From: a virus
Strand: one strand, 5' to 3'
Virus record (IMG/VR): IMGVR_UViG_3300017528_000567
Span: 186,001-250,000 of that record
Length of the DNA stretch: 64,000 bases
The notes under the pieces were generated by a model, which worked only from the letters and a program-made list of their open reading frames with translations, did no database searches and had not been told where the DNA came from. The translations under genes were made by a program, and so were the position numbers. Shown piece after piece: positions 17,511 through 24,932 of this stretch. Within the stretch, counting starts at the first letter, position 1. Each line of letters starts with the position of its first letter.

Positions 17511-19382
17511 TCATGCCGCCCACGTGGGCTTCACCAGCAGCTTAGTCTTCAAGATCGTGTCTACCAGGGACACCCGCGGAACAAAGACCGGGCCGCCGTG
17601 AGTCTTACCCACTGGAGTAGCTGAGATCAACGCACGCAGAACACGAGGGATAGCATAGACGTCGGAAAAGGTCTGCGGTTCGATCATGAAGCAGGGGATC
17701 CCCAGTCTTGCTGCAGTGTCGCGCACACTAGACGACACGCACTCACGCACCTTGAGTAGACCGAACGCAACCGGGTTGATACCAGACTCGCGCACGGCCA
17801 CTTCGAATGTTGAGTGCTCTTCTTCATCGCCGACGAAAATCATCAGCGCATCCTCATCTGCCGTTGGCTTGTACTTGCTAAGAACCCGCACGCCCTGGGA
17901 GTGCAATGTGCCGCCGCCCGCTGTAATGCCGCGGAACGCGTTCTCAACGCCAGCTGCTGATGCGTGAGTGATCTTGACCTCACGACCCGAGGTGCTGAAC
18001 ACCGAGACATGCAGCTGCTCCGGTGGGAACGCCTGCAAGAACTTTGCGATATACTGCTTGGCCTGAACGATCGCGTTGTTCATTGATCCCGAGATATCCA
18101 CGATCACATAGATGCGGAGACCCTTGACGACCTCAGCCACAGCTAGCTTGACCGCGTTATCCGCCGCTTCGTGTAGCTTCTCTTGAGTGGCCAAAGACTT
18201 GACGCGAGTCGCGATGTTCGCAGCACGCATATCCTCAGCAGCCTGGATCGCCCTCTCCCAACGCCCTCGAACCTCCTGGACCTCCAAGAGCCCGAGCTCC
18301 TCAAGCGTCGGAGTGGCGATGATCAAATCCTTGTCAGACATCGACCCAACCTCGATTGCCGCAGCGACGATCGCACGAGTGAGCCCCTGACCCTTCGGTA
18401 AAAGCCCGACCACGCGCTTGAAGCTTGGCCTGGTGCGAACAATCGCCTCACAAATCTGTTGCTCGGTGAAGCCTTCCCAAGATTCAGCCGCCTGCACCGC
18501 CTGGCCAATCGCAATCGAGCGACGGCCGTCCTGGGCCTGCACCTGCTTCCAGCGCAGAGCCTCAAAGAATCGAGGCGTCGCCGGCCGATAGTGAATGCGA
18601 CGCGCGAGCTCCATCACCGTACGACGGAAGCCAGCCTTCACCAGCCCGTCGAGCAGCTTTGGGTTTTCCTCACGGTAAAGCAACCACTTCTCTACAGCCT
18701 TAGTCCAACGACCCAAGAATGGATTGCGCGCCGAGCTCCCAAAGCCGAGCTCGCGGTTGATCTCCGCCACGCCTGGCAGCATCAACACGTCATGCACCCG
18801 GAGCAAGAGCTTCGGGTTGAACGTCTTTACATCCTTAAAGTCCTTGCCGCCCAAGAGCAACATCGCCTCGCCAACGTCGCGTAGATCGTCATCGAAGAAG
18901 GCGACTTTGCCAGCATCGATCACCGGGTCGCCCTTGCGAGACTGAACCAAGAGAAATGCCGCCATGATCACCTTGAGGTCACGGCGCTCCTGCAATAGCA
19001 AGAACTCGTGCGACGCCCAGCGAGCCGCAAACTCGTTGTCGAGTTTCCAGACCTCAGCAACCTGGCGATACAACCAAACCGCCACGTCTGCGAAGATCCC
19101 TGCCGGCTGGTAGCGGCCAACGACCCGATTCACATCCTTGATGCGACCGTCATCCTTGAGCTTGCCAAGCTTAACCTTGGCGGTCTTCTTCCCAACCTTG
19201 CGGAGCTCGTAGACGACCTTATCCCCGTCTTCAACGACGTGGGTGACCGGAAGCCACTTTACCCCGATCACAGAGCCGACGTCCGGGATCACAATACCAG
19301 CGCGATTGTGGACACAGTGATCCGAATACCCAATCACAGTCTCGAGAATGCGCTCTGCCGGGCCTAGGTTTTCGTTTGCCAT
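17511..19382 (-). CDS. TROVE/Ro60-like RNA-binding protein with C-terminal vWA domain
   Basis: I place the start at ATG 19382 (MANENLGPAERILE). The protein is 623 residues. The N-terminal and central part is a long array of helices, as in the TROVE module of Ro60/Rsr. The C-terminal part has a vWA-like MIDAS: VDISGSMNNAI, GGGTLHSQG and VGDEEEHS. The order (helical module, then vWA) matches Ro60 orthologues. In Salmonella and other bacteria rsr lies beside rtcBA, and here rtcB is about 10 kb away in the same block. A role binding misfolded or structured RNA, including tRNA, is plausible. The TROVE call is by architecture, not by a clear sequence motif. Confidence 0.65.
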   Translation of the reverse strand: MANENLGPAERILETVIGYSDHCVHNRAGIVIPDVGSVIGVKWLPVTHVVEDGDKVVYELRKVGKKTAKVKLGKLKDDGRIKDVNRVVGRYQPAGIFADVAVWLYRQVAEVWKLDNEFAARWASHEFLLLQERRDLKVIMAAFLLVQSRKGDPVIDAGKVAFFDDDLRDVGEAMLLLGGKDFKDVKTFNPKLLLRVHDVLMLPGVAEINRELGFGSSARNPFLGRWTKAVEKWLLYREENPKLLDGLVKAGFRRTVMELARRIHYRPATPRFFEALRWKQVQAQDGRRSIAIGQAVQAAESWEGFTEQQICEAIVRTRPSFKRVVGLLPKGQGLTRAIVAAAIEVGSMSDKDLIIATPTLEELGLLEVQEVRGRWERAIQAAEDMRAANIATRVKSLATQEKLHEAADNAVKLAVAEVVKGLRIYVIVDISGSMNNAIVQAKQYIAKFLQAFPPEQLHVSVFSTSGREVKITHASAAGVENAFRGITAGGGTLHSQGVRVLSKYKPTADEDALMIFVGDEEEHSTFEVAVRESGINPVAFGLLKVRECVSSSVRDTAARLGIPCFMIEPQTFSDVYAIPRVLRALISATPVGKTHGGPVFVPRVSLVDTILKTKLLVKPTWAA

Positions 19383-19475
19383 ATTACCATCCGATCTGCG
19401 CGCCAAATAAGAGTGGGCCGACGCGTGCCCAAATAGACATCGAGCTGGCAACTGAATAGGAATTCGAGACCATCA

Positions 19476-19775
19476 CTACACCTCTTTGAGGTGCTGCCAG
19501 ATCGTCTTGCGTGGGCGCCCCACTGCGAACGCCTGCAAGAGCTGCTCACGACCTTCCCGAGTCCGGAACTGTTCAAAGAGAAGCTCTTCCCGGTGACAGC
19601 TAGGGCAAGCACTCTTCACCGAAACCAGGCTGATCCACCAGACGTTCTCAGAGCTTCGCATGCCAAGCATACGACTCACAGGATCGTTGCATGACACGAC
19701 GTGCTCGCCAGCCAGCACGTGCTTGCGAACATCCTCAAGCATCGAAAATAGATCCGTCCAGGTGGTTTCGACCAT
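19476..19775 (-). CDS. Small zinc-binding hypothetical protein
   Basis: A 99-residue protein. The start is ATG 19775, which overlaps the stop of the SpoU gene in a TGATG junction. Possible zinc ligands are the CPSCHREEL segment. The N-terminal half is VETTWTDLFSMLEDV. It is translationally coupled to the methyltransferase, so a functional link is likely, but the family is unknown. Confidence 0.6.
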   Translation of the reverse strand: MVETTWTDLFSMLEDVRKHVLAGEHVVSCNDPVSRMLGMRSSENVWWISLVSVKSACPSCHREELLFEQFRTREGREQLLQAFAVGRPRKTIWQHLKEV

Positions 19776-20347
19776 CAAGACCCCGGCCAACCACAATCAT
19801 CGTAGAGCCCCATCCCCTTGGGGTCGGTCTCCACGTATGGCAGCTCGGGTTCCTCTTCAGGAATCTCCCCAAGCTTGAGAGCTCGGTCCCATAGGATCGT
19901 CGCCGTAGCTGTCGCGAGGTTGAGGCAATACCGGTTGCGCGTCGGGATGATCACGAAGCGATGGCAATGCCGGAGCACCGATTGCGGGATGGAGCCGTCC
20001 TCGGGGCCGAACACATAGACGGCGTTCTTCGGGTGCTCGAAGTCCTGCAGCCGCTCCGAGCTCGGACGCACCTCGACAGCCACGGGCGTGCAGTCGCGAA
20101 ACTGCTCAAGCGGACGATCGAACTGGACGATCTCCACTTCCTTGTAGCCCTTCATCCGCTCTTCACGTGGGAGCTTGCCGCGGCGCTCGACCTCCATGCG
20201 GACGCGGTCGCCTGTGTACCAGACCTGCTGGAGCCCGTAGCAGCTCGCGAGCCGCACGACCATTCCGACGTTGTAGGCGAACCGTGGATCGATGAGCGCG
20301 ATTGCCGGGGCGACGCCCGCGGGTGCAGCGTTCTTGCCGATGAGCAT
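19775..20347 (-). CDS. SpoU/TrmH-family RNA 2'-O-methyltransferase
   Basis: A 190-residue SPOUT-fold protein. Motif 1 (NVGMVVRLASCYGL) is near residue 26, motif 2 (VYVFGPEDGSIPQ) near 110 and motif 3 (IPTRNRYCLNLATATATIL) near 132. The knotted SAM-binding core is complete and there is no extra N-terminal RNA-binding domain. Family members methylate riboses in tRNA or rRNA. With two tRNA arrays and an RNA ligase nearby, a phage tRNA is the likely substrate, though rRNA is possible. Confidence 0.85.
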   Translation of the reverse strand: MLIGKNAAPAGVAPAIALIDPRFAYNVGMVVRLASCYGLQQVWYTGDRVRMEVERRGKLPREERMKGYKEVEIVQFDRPLEQFRDCTPVAVEVRPSSERLQDFEHPKNAVYVFGPEDGSIPQSVLRHCHRFVIIPTRNRYCLNLATATATILWDRALKLGEIPEEEPELPYVETDPKGMGLYDDCGWPGS

Positions 20348-20367
20348 GCGGCTGGTTACACCGCTGG

Positions 20368-20438
20368 TTCGGGGTGAGAGGATCGAACTCCCACAGCGAG
20401 TTCCAAAGACTCGCGTCCTACCATTAGACGAACCCCGA
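20368..20438 (-). tRNA. tRNA-Gln (anticodon TTG)
   Basis: Acceptor TCGGGGT/ACCCCGA, anticodon arm CGAGT-CTTTGGA-ACTCG, T-loop TTCGATC. First gene of the array. Confidence 0.9.
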
Positions 20439-20442
20439 ATAG

Positions 20443-20514
20443 TAGGCCTGGCGGGGATCGAACCCGCTGCTTTTTCCTTGTCGAGGAAACACTCTACCAG
20501 TGAGTTACAGGCCT
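20443..20514 (-). tRNA. tRNA-Val (anticodon GAC)
   Basis: Acceptor AGGCCTG/CAGGCCT; anticodon arm TTTCC-TCGACAA-GGAAA. Position 33 is C rather than the usual T. Confidence 0.8.
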
Positions 20515-20520
20515 ATTTTG

Positions 20521-20591
20521 TTGGGGCGGAAAGACTCGAACTTTCGAGCACAGGTGTCAGAGACCCGGCTACCAACCCGTGGCGCGCCCCA
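20521..20591 (-). tRNA. tRNA-Gln (anticodon CTG)
   Basis: Acceptor TGGGGCG/CGCCCCA; anticodon arm CGGGT-CTCTGAC-ACCTG. Confidence 0.88.
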
Positions 20592-20595
20592 ATAA

Positions 20596-20964
20596 TCACT
20601 CCCGAATCGCGTGCCGCACATACTGCTCTGGCGACATGTTCTTCAGATCATTCGTGTCATACGAAACAGTTCGTGCGTCTCCGAAGTCGTGACGCCCCCC
20701 GCCGCTCGACAGATACACGGCCTGCGTCTTGAACCATAGACGATGCTTGCCGTCCGGCGATGTCGCGTACGGGATCTTCAGCGTTCGGCTCGAAAGCTTC
20801 CAGTGCTTGGATTCAAGGTAATCGAGCAGACGGTTCCGAGCTTCCATGAAGGTCTTCGGCTTGCCGCTCTTTTTGTCATCGGCTGGCGCATCGTCCTCCT
20901 TCGCGAAGCGTTGAGCTACCCGATCCACCACTAGTGCGCTCTCAAAGGCTTGTCTGGCATCCAT
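20596..20964 (-). CDS. Hypothetical protein with RVAxRF motif
   Basis: I prefer ATG 20964 (MDARQAFESALVVDRVAQRF), because the longer frame to 21045 would run into the tRNA-Ser gene. The protein is 122 residues. The segment VVDRVAQRFAKED near the N-terminus resembles short motifs at the ends of several other proteins in this window. The C-terminal half contains WFKTQAVYLSSGGG. It lies between two groups of tRNA genes. No family recognised. Confidence 0.55.
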   Translation of the reverse strand: MDARQAFESALVVDRVAQRFAKEDDAPADDKKSGKPKTFMEARNRLLDYLESKHWKLSSRTLKIPYATSPDGKHRLWFKTQAVYLSSGGGRHDFGDARTVSYDTNDLKNMSPEQYVRHAIRE

Positions 20965-21001
20965 GCCCTTGCAGGCGCACAAAACCATTCGCGACATTCG
21001 G

Positions 21002-21087
21002 CGGAGAGAGGAAGGCTCGAACTCCAGACCCTTGCAGGTCCGCACTGTTTAGCAAACAGGCTTCGCCCCACGGCGAATTCACTCTCC
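21002..21087 (-). tRNA. tRNA-Ser (anticodon GCT)
   Basis: Type II tRNA. Acceptor GGAGAG pairs with CTCTCC; anticodon loop TTGCTAA with stem CTGTT/AACAG; long variable arm (GGACC...GGTC); T-loop TTCGAGC. Confidence 0.9.
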
Positions 21088-21095
21088 AAAGACTA

Positions 21096-21182
21096 GCGGA
21101 AAATCGAGGTCCCGACCCCCACAGACTTTCGCCTGCCCACCGCTTTCAAGGCGGGTCCCGCACCTTGCGAGTTGATCTTCCG
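21096..21182 (-). tRNA. tRNA-Ser (anticodon TGA)
   Basis: Acceptor CGGAAGA/TTTTCCG; anticodon arm CCGC-CTTGAAA-GCGG; long variable arm. Confidence 0.88.
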
Positions 21183-21185
21183 TGG

Positions 21186-21272
21186 CGGAAGCCGGAGGTC
21201 TCGATCCCCAGACCCCTTTCGGGGTCCGCACCGTTTTCGAAACGGGCTCGGCCCTTGGCCGATTCAGCTTCC
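21186..21272 (-). tRNA. tRNA-Ser (anticodon CGA)
   Basis: Acceptor GGAAGCT/GGCTTCC; anticodon arm CCGTT-TTCGAAA-ACGG region; variable stem GACCCC-GAAA-GGGGTC. Confidence 0.9.
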
Positions 21273-21276
21273 ATGT

Positions 21277-21564
21277 CTAATTCTTGCCGCCCTCTCGGAG
21301 CGACTTCATCTTCTCGAGCTCGAGCAGCGCCGCCGCAGAGACCTCCGGATTCGAAGACTCAGCCTGCAGCATCAGCAGCACGGCACACAGCGGCCACAGC
21401 TTGCGGACCTCCGCCCGTACAGCTCGGGCCTCTGCCGGCGAAGCGCTCGCCATGTACTGCTCAAACCAGTGGCTCATCTCGGGGAGCTTATGGCGGTCCG
21501 CTTCAGTGGCGTGCGCCATGAGGTGCCCGAGCTCTCTAATCTTGTCTGCGACTGCTTGGTTCAC
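21277..21564 (-). CDS. Small helical hypothetical protein
   Basis: A 95-residue, almost wholly helical protein (VADKIRELGHLMAHATE, PAEARAVRAEVRKLWPL). It lies between tRNA-Ser(CGA) and tRNA-Arg(TCG), 4 and about 17 bases from them. A small gene embedded in a tRNA array; function unknown. Confidence 0.6.
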   Translation of the reverse strand: MNQAVADKIRELGHLMAHATEADRHKLPEMSHWFEQYMASASPAEARAVRAEVRKLWPLCAVLLMLQAESSNPEVSAAALLELEKMKSLREGGKN

Positions 21565-21583
21565 AAGAGTCGCTACACCATGG

Positions 21584-21655
21584 CGCCCACGGAGAGACTC
21601 GAACTCTCAGCATCTGCGTTCGAAGCGCAGCGCTCGTCCATTGAGCTTCGCGGGC
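21584..21655 (-). tRNA. tRNA-Arg (anticodon TCG)
   Basis: Acceptor GCCCGCG/CGTGGGC; anticodon arm CTGCG-CTTCGAA-CGCAG; encoded CCA follows the discriminator (21581-21583). Confidence 0.92.
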
Positions 21656-21659
21656 GTGG

Positions 21660-21731
21660 CGTCCTCGACAGGACTCGAACCTGTGTAGCGACCTTCGGAG
21701 AGTCGTGCCTGATCCACTAGGCTACGAGGAC
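21660..21731 (-). tRNA. tRNA-Arg (anticodon CCG)
   Basis: Acceptor GTCCTCG/CGAGGAC; anticodon arm CGACT-CTCCGAA-GGTCG. Confidence 0.92.
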
Positions 21732-21734
21732 ATA

Positions 21735-21923
21735 TCACCAAGAATCGTAGTCTGTGACGTTCTTCTCCTTGTGGCAGTAACAGCATCGCACGTGGACCCC
21801 GAGCCCGATGCCGGTGATGGTGAATGTCACCTCCATCGTCCCCTGGCATTTTTTTGAGTGGCGCTTCTCGAACCCAATGAGCGCCTTGTGCTCCTTCTCA
21901 TTCGGCTTGAACACGCTCAACAT
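21735..21923 (-). CDS. Small zinc-knuckle-like protein
   Basis: A 62-residue protein. Cysteines at KKCQG and RCCYCHKEK could form one zinc site. It lies between two tRNA genes and starts with MLSVFKPNEKEHKAL. No family recognised. Confidence 0.6.
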   Translation of the reverse strand: MLSVFKPNEKEHKALIGFEKRHSKKCQGTMEVTFTITGIGLGVHVRCCYCHKEKNVTDYDSW

Positions 21924-21940
21924 GGCCAGACTCCTTTGGC

Positions 21941-22010
21941 GCCCCCGGAAGGAATTGAACCTTCACCATCGGCTTAGGAAACCGCCGCTCGTCCATCGAG
22001 CTGCGAGGGC
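21941..22010 (-). tRNA. tRNA-Arg (anticodon CCT)
   Basis: Acceptor GCCCTCG/CGGGGGC; anticodon loop TTCCTAA with one mismatch in the stem; encoded CCA at 21938-21940. Confidence 0.85.
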
Positions 22011-22018
22011 ATTCTTGG

Positions 22019-22091
22019 CGCTCCCGGAAGGAATCGAACCCTCGCGGTCCCGAGGTAGAAACTCGGCGCTCTTCCTCTGAGCTACGGGAGC
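22019..22091 (-). tRNA. tRNA-Arg (anticodon TCT)
   Basis: Acceptor GCTCCCG/CGGGAGC; anticodon arm CCGAG-TTTCTAC-CTCGG; encoded CCA at 22016-22018. Confidence 0.92.
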
Positions 22092-22109
22092 ATGGTGTCA
22101 GTACACCGG

Positions 22110-22180
22110 AGGCGCGGGCCGGAATCGAACCGACGTAGGCTGGGTTGCAACCAGCTGCCTAACCATTCGACCACCGCGCC
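22110..22180 (-). tRNA. tRNA-Cys (anticodon GCA)
   Basis: Acceptor GGCGCGG/CCGCGCC; anticodon arm GCTGG-TTGCAAC-CCAGC. Confidence 0.92.
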
Positions 22181-22189
22181 GTTATCTAG

Positions 22190-22260
22190 TGCGAGCAGGG
22201 ATAATCGAAATCCCGTCTACTGGTTGGGAACCAGCCATCCTACCACTGAACGATGCTCGC
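22190..22260 (-). tRNA. tRNA-Gly (anticodon CCC)
   Basis: Acceptor GCGAGCA/TGCTCGC; anticodon loop TTCCCAA; T arm GGGAT-TTCGATT-ATCCC. Confidence 0.9.
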
Positions 22261-22264
22261 GCGG

Positions 22265-22335
22265 TGCGGGTAGAGGGGGTCGAACCCACTCGAACTGGTT
22301 GGAAGCCAGCCATGCAGCCGTTACATCTTACCCGC
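22265..22335 (-). tRNA. tRNA-Gly (anticodon TCC)
   Basis: Acceptor GCGGGTA/TACCCGC; anticodon loop CTTCCAA. Confidence 0.9.
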
Positions 22336-22341
22336 AGAATC

Positions 22342-23076
22342 TTAGTGCCCGCCGTGCGCGCCGGTCTCGTACTTGGGCTTGCCGTCCCATTTATGAGCAT
22401 ACGCGAAACTCGTGATCTTGATCGAGTTCCCAGGCGACACGCGCTTCTTCATCTCGGGGCCAATATAGTCCCCCGGGGTCGGCATCATGTAGTCGTTGCC
22501 GGCGCTATCAGTCCGCCTAGTTGTTGCGCCGATCTCGCGGATAATAACTGACTGCGGCCCTGTGACCTCGACGACCTCGTACCAATCGACGTTCGTCTGG
22601 TCGTAGCCCCAACTCGTATACAGGATGTCACCCATGAAAAGGTCGGTCGAGAACTTCCGCTTCTCTGCTTGCTCCTCCTCCTTGACCTTCATCCGAGCCT
22701 TGCGGCTGTCTATAAGCTTCTGGATGGCTTCATCGCGCTCATGCGCTCGAGTCCCGAACGAATGGTGCCAGATGGGCTTGCTCTGCTTACCCACGAAGGC
22801 GATTGCATAATAGATGACCCTGCCGGTCTTATCGGTCCCATCGTACGTCCAGGCCGAGACATCGGTGCCTTGCGGATCAACTGGTTCCGTGTCGCGGGCT
22901 TGAGGCGGCAAGTACCGTGTGGGAGCGATCCGAGCCTCATGTTGCCCCGCGACCCGTTCGCTGAGGTCCTGACAAGCACTGGCCAGCTGTAGACGTGAGG
23001 GGCGCTGGCTCTGCGCATAACTCAGCAGGCGGCGGAGCTCGCGTTGCAACTCACTGGTGTTGGCGATCTTCTGCAT
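22342..23076 (-). CDS. Phage protein of unknown function
   Basis: A 244-residue protein. The N-terminal 60 residues are helical (ELQRELRRLLSYAQSQRPS). From about residue 75 there is a beta-rich domain with WTYDGTDKTGRVIYYAIAF and a later segment DILYTSWGYDQTNVDWYEVV near residue 155, which has the look of a conserved phage family. A charged helix separates the two parts. It is placed between tRNA groups. No enzymatic motif is evident. Confidence 0.65.
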   Translation of the reverse strand: MQKIANTSELQRELRRLLSYAQSQRPSRLQLASACQDLSERVAGQHEARIAPTRYLPPQARDTEPVDPQGTDVSAWTYDGTDKTGRVIYYAIAFVGKQSKPIWHHSFGTRAHERDEAIQKLIDSRKARMKVKEEEQAEKRKFSTDLFMGDILYTSWGYDQTNVDWYEVVEVTGPQSVIIREIGATTRRTDSAGNDYMMPTPGDYIGPEMKKRVSPGNSIKITSFAYAHKWDGKPKYETGAHGGH

Positions 23077-23160
23077 CGGTCAAATCCTTTGGGCTCGGAC
23101 CGCACGTCACGCCGTGCCTTGCCTCGCAGAAAATGGCGAAAGATAAGAGCTTTACCGCAG

Positions 23161-23247
23161 CGGAGAGAGACGTACTCGAAACGCGCCCCCCTTGCGGGGT
23201 GCCCTCCGCTTTCCAGGCGGTGACAGGCCCTGCCTGCTTCACTCTCC
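23161..23247 (-). tRNA. tRNA-Ser (anticodon GGA)
   Basis: Type II. Acceptor GGAGAG/CTCTCC; anticodon arm CCGC-CTGGAAA-GCGG; variable stem CCCC-GCAA-GGGG. Confidence 0.88.
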
Positions 23248-23251
23248 TCGG

Positions 23252-23326
23252 TAGGCCGTGCTGGAATTGAACCAGCCTGATGCCCGCATATAAGGCGGGT
23301 GAATTCGACCAGATTTCTAACGGCCC
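23252..23326 (-). tRNA. tRNA-Ile (anticodon TAT)
   Basis: Acceptor GGGCCGT/ACGGCCT; anticodon arm CCCGC-CTTATAT-GCGGG. This reads ATA directly, without the lysidine-modified CAT tRNA used by most bacteria. Confidence 0.88.
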
Positions 23327-23336
23327 ACAAGCCTAG

Positions 23337-23409
23337 AGCCTACGACTGGAGTCGAACCAGCAAACTCTAACATACCAAGTTAGCGCTCCGCCTCCGGAGC
23401 AACGTAGGC
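23337..23409 (-). tRNA. tRNA-Thr (anticodon GGT)
   Basis: Acceptor GCCTACG/CGTAGGC; anticodon arm CTAAC-TTGGTAT-GTTAG. It overlaps the last codons of the HNH gene. Confidence 0.88.
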
Positions 23410-24153
23410 AAATTCTGGTACCCGCGGACGGTCTCGCACCGACACTACACCGGGCTTAAGCCGGTTGCCTCTGCTTTGGGCTACGCGGGCATGATAACGA
23501 ACAAATGTGCGCACTCTGTGACAGTTGGAACAGACCAGATCGCACTTCGCAATCTCAGTCTGGATGGCCTCAAGGGACAAGCGACTCGCCATCCTAGAGA
23601 CGTTAAACCTCTTCGCCTCGCCCTCTCGATGATCGAAGTCCATGGCACACGGATGAAATTTTCCCCCACAATCCATGCAGGGTTTCGTGGCTTTGTGCTC
23701 CTGCAGCCACTCCCTATTACGAGCCGCGACCCTAGGGGCGCTACACCGCGCCCGCTGAGCGTACGCTGCCTTGTTGGACTTATAATGCCCGGCTGCGTAG
23801 GTTTTATGACACTGCTTGCATTGCGACTGCCGTACCCCTGACGCCTTTCGCTTGAACCCGAACTGATCTTGGTGCTTGTAAGCGTCACACTTCGCGCAAT
23901 AGAGCAGGGCCTGCCCAGAGGAATCATACGTCCGTTTCCGAGGCACGCCTCCTTTGTGCGCCGCCCCGTAATTAGTGGCCAGCCTTCTGAAGTGAGCAGT
24001 GCTGATCCCCAAAGATTGGATCTTCTGCTTCAGGTGGCTTTGGGTGCCACCTCCTTGCTTTAGCCCCAACGCGCGAAGCACTCCCGCCATTGAAACGTTG
24101 CCGGAGACCGCTCTTTCAAGGGACTGTCTTGAGTGGTGATCCGTCATGACCAC
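23380..24153 (-). CDS. HNH homing-type endonuclease overlapping tRNA genes
   Basis: A 257-residue protein. The N-terminal part has a helix-turn-helix-like segment (SMAGVLRALGLKQGGGTQSHLK). Two zinc knuckle pairs follow (YCAKCDAY, SQCKQCHKTY), then a His-Me finger: CMDCGGKF, AMDFDHREGEAK and CDLVCSNCHRVRT. The last 36 or so codons overlap, on the same strand, the tRNA-Leu(TAA) gene and part of tRNA-Thr. So the C-terminus is read through tRNA sequence, and the HNH domain ends before it. This suggests insertion next to a tRNA gene. Homing is an inference from class and location. Confidence 0.85.
   Translation of the reverse strand: MVMTDHHSRQSLERAVSGNVSMAGVLRALGLKQGGGTQSHLKQKIQSLGISTAHFRRLATNYGAAHKGGVPRKRTYDSSGQALLYCAKCDAYKHQDQFGFKRKASGVRQSQCKQCHKTYAAGHYKSNKAAYAQRARCSAPRVAARNREWLQEHKATKPCMDCGGKFHPCAMDFDHREGEAKRFNVSRMASRLSLEAIQTEIAKCDLVCSNCHRVRTFVRYHARVAQSRGNRLKPGVVSVRDRPRVPEFAYVAPEAER
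23419..23490 (-). tRNA. tRNA-Leu (anticodon TAA), short variable loop
   Basis: Acceptor GCCCGCG/CGCGGGT; anticodon arm ACCGG-CTTAAGC-CCGGT. The variable region is short, unlike the long arm of bacterial Leu tRNAs. It lies inside the HNH reading frame. Confidence 0.78.
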
Positions 24154-24199
24154 GACCCAGATGGCGCATAAGTGCCTTTGCGCCTAGTCTGCCCTTCAG

Positions 24200-24283
24200 T
24201 GCGAGCGACAGGAGTCGAACCTGCAGGTGCCACTAGGGTAGTCGGGTTTGAGCCGACCGCGTTTGCCGTTACGCCACGCTCGC
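24200..24283 (-). tRNA. tRNA-Leu (anticodon CAA)
   Basis: Acceptor GCGAGCG/CGCTCGC; anticodon arm GTCGG-CTCAAAC-CCGAC; a moderately long variable region. Confidence 0.88.
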
Positions 24284-24414
24284 AACACATACTTGAAGAT
24301 GCCCCATCGCTAGTACGCTTAGGCACCCTCCAAAATTCAAACCACAAGCCGAGTGTCAATGCCGCGCACCCCTCCCGCCGCACAGCTCAGCACAGGTCGG
24401 CGCCTCGTTCTGGA

Positions 24415-24497
24415 AGGCGAGGCAGGACCACAGCACCGAGTTGAAAGCTGCGTGCTATCTTGAGGGAGCCGCCTCCTGCCAATTGGGCTACGTCCGC
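24415..24497 (-). pseudogene. Degenerate tRNA-Leu-like remnant
   Basis: The 5' part (GCGGACGTAGCCC, D-arm GGCAGGAGGC) is like the neighbouring short leucine tRNAs. The anticodon region reads CTCAAGA, and a T-loop TTCAACT follows, but the anticodon stem, T stem and 3' acceptor do not pair. Likely a decayed tRNA. Confidence 0.5.
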
Positions 24498-24670
24498 ATT
24501 TTGAGCAGGTTGGTCGCGACATTACTAACCGCGGCCCGCCATGCTTCCTGAATCCTAGGCGTGAGCTCCTCCCACTTCGGCATGGGCAGCCCCGCATAGT
24601 TTTTGAAACCAGTGACCTCCCCATAGGCGTTGTATGCGCTCATAGCGAAGGCCTCAACATCGTATAGCAT
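24488..24670 (-). CDS. Small phage protein
   Basis: I place the start at ATG 24670 (MLYDVEAFAMSAYNAYGEVT) because further upstream the frame enters tRNA-His. The product is 60 residues. The pattern AYNAYGEVTGFKNYAGLPMP followed by WEELTPRIQEAWRAA resembles small proteins common in tailed phages, in which a helix follows a short folded N-terminus. Its end overlaps the 5' end of the tRNA remnant by 10 bases. Function unknown. Confidence 0.65.
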   Translation of the reverse strand: MLYDVEAFAMSAYNAYGEVTGFKNYAGLPMPKWEELTPRIQEAWRAAVSNVATNLLKMRT

Positions 24671-24687
24671 CCCGATCCCTACACCAG

Positions 24688-24760
24688 GGTGACCGACGGG
24701 AATCGAACCCGCTAACACGTGATCCACAATCACGCCGCGATCCTAGTTGCGTTCGGCCAC
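24688..24760 (-). tRNA. tRNA-His (anticodon GTG)
   Basis: Acceptor GTGGCCG/CGGTCAC with C at the discriminator position; anticodon arm CGTGA-TTGTGGA-TCACG. Confidence 0.9.
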
Positions 24761-24762
24761 AG

Positions 24763-24835
24763 TGCGGATAGGAGGAGTCGAACCTCCACTGGACGGCTTC
24801 TCGAACCGTTGCCTCTGCCGTTGGGCTACATCCGC
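24763..24835 (-). tRNA. tRNA-Leu (anticodon GAG), short variable loop
   Basis: Acceptor GCGGATG/TATCCGC; anticodon arm ACGGT-TCGAGAA-GCCGT. Position 33 is C. The variable region is short. Confidence 0.78.
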
Positions 24836-24843
24836 ATCATCAG

Positions 24844-24927
24844 TGCATGAGAGAGGACTCGAACCTCCACGGTCTTGCGACCAGTCGGACCTGAGCCGAC
24901 CGCGTTTGCCTATTACGCCACCCATGC
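24844..24927 (-). tRNA. tRNA-Leu (anticodon CAG)
   Basis: Acceptor GCATGGG/CTCATGC; anticodon arm GTCGG-CTCAGGT-CCGAC; variable stem GGTC-GCAA-GACC. Confidence 0.9.
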
Positions 24928-24932
24928 ATTGG

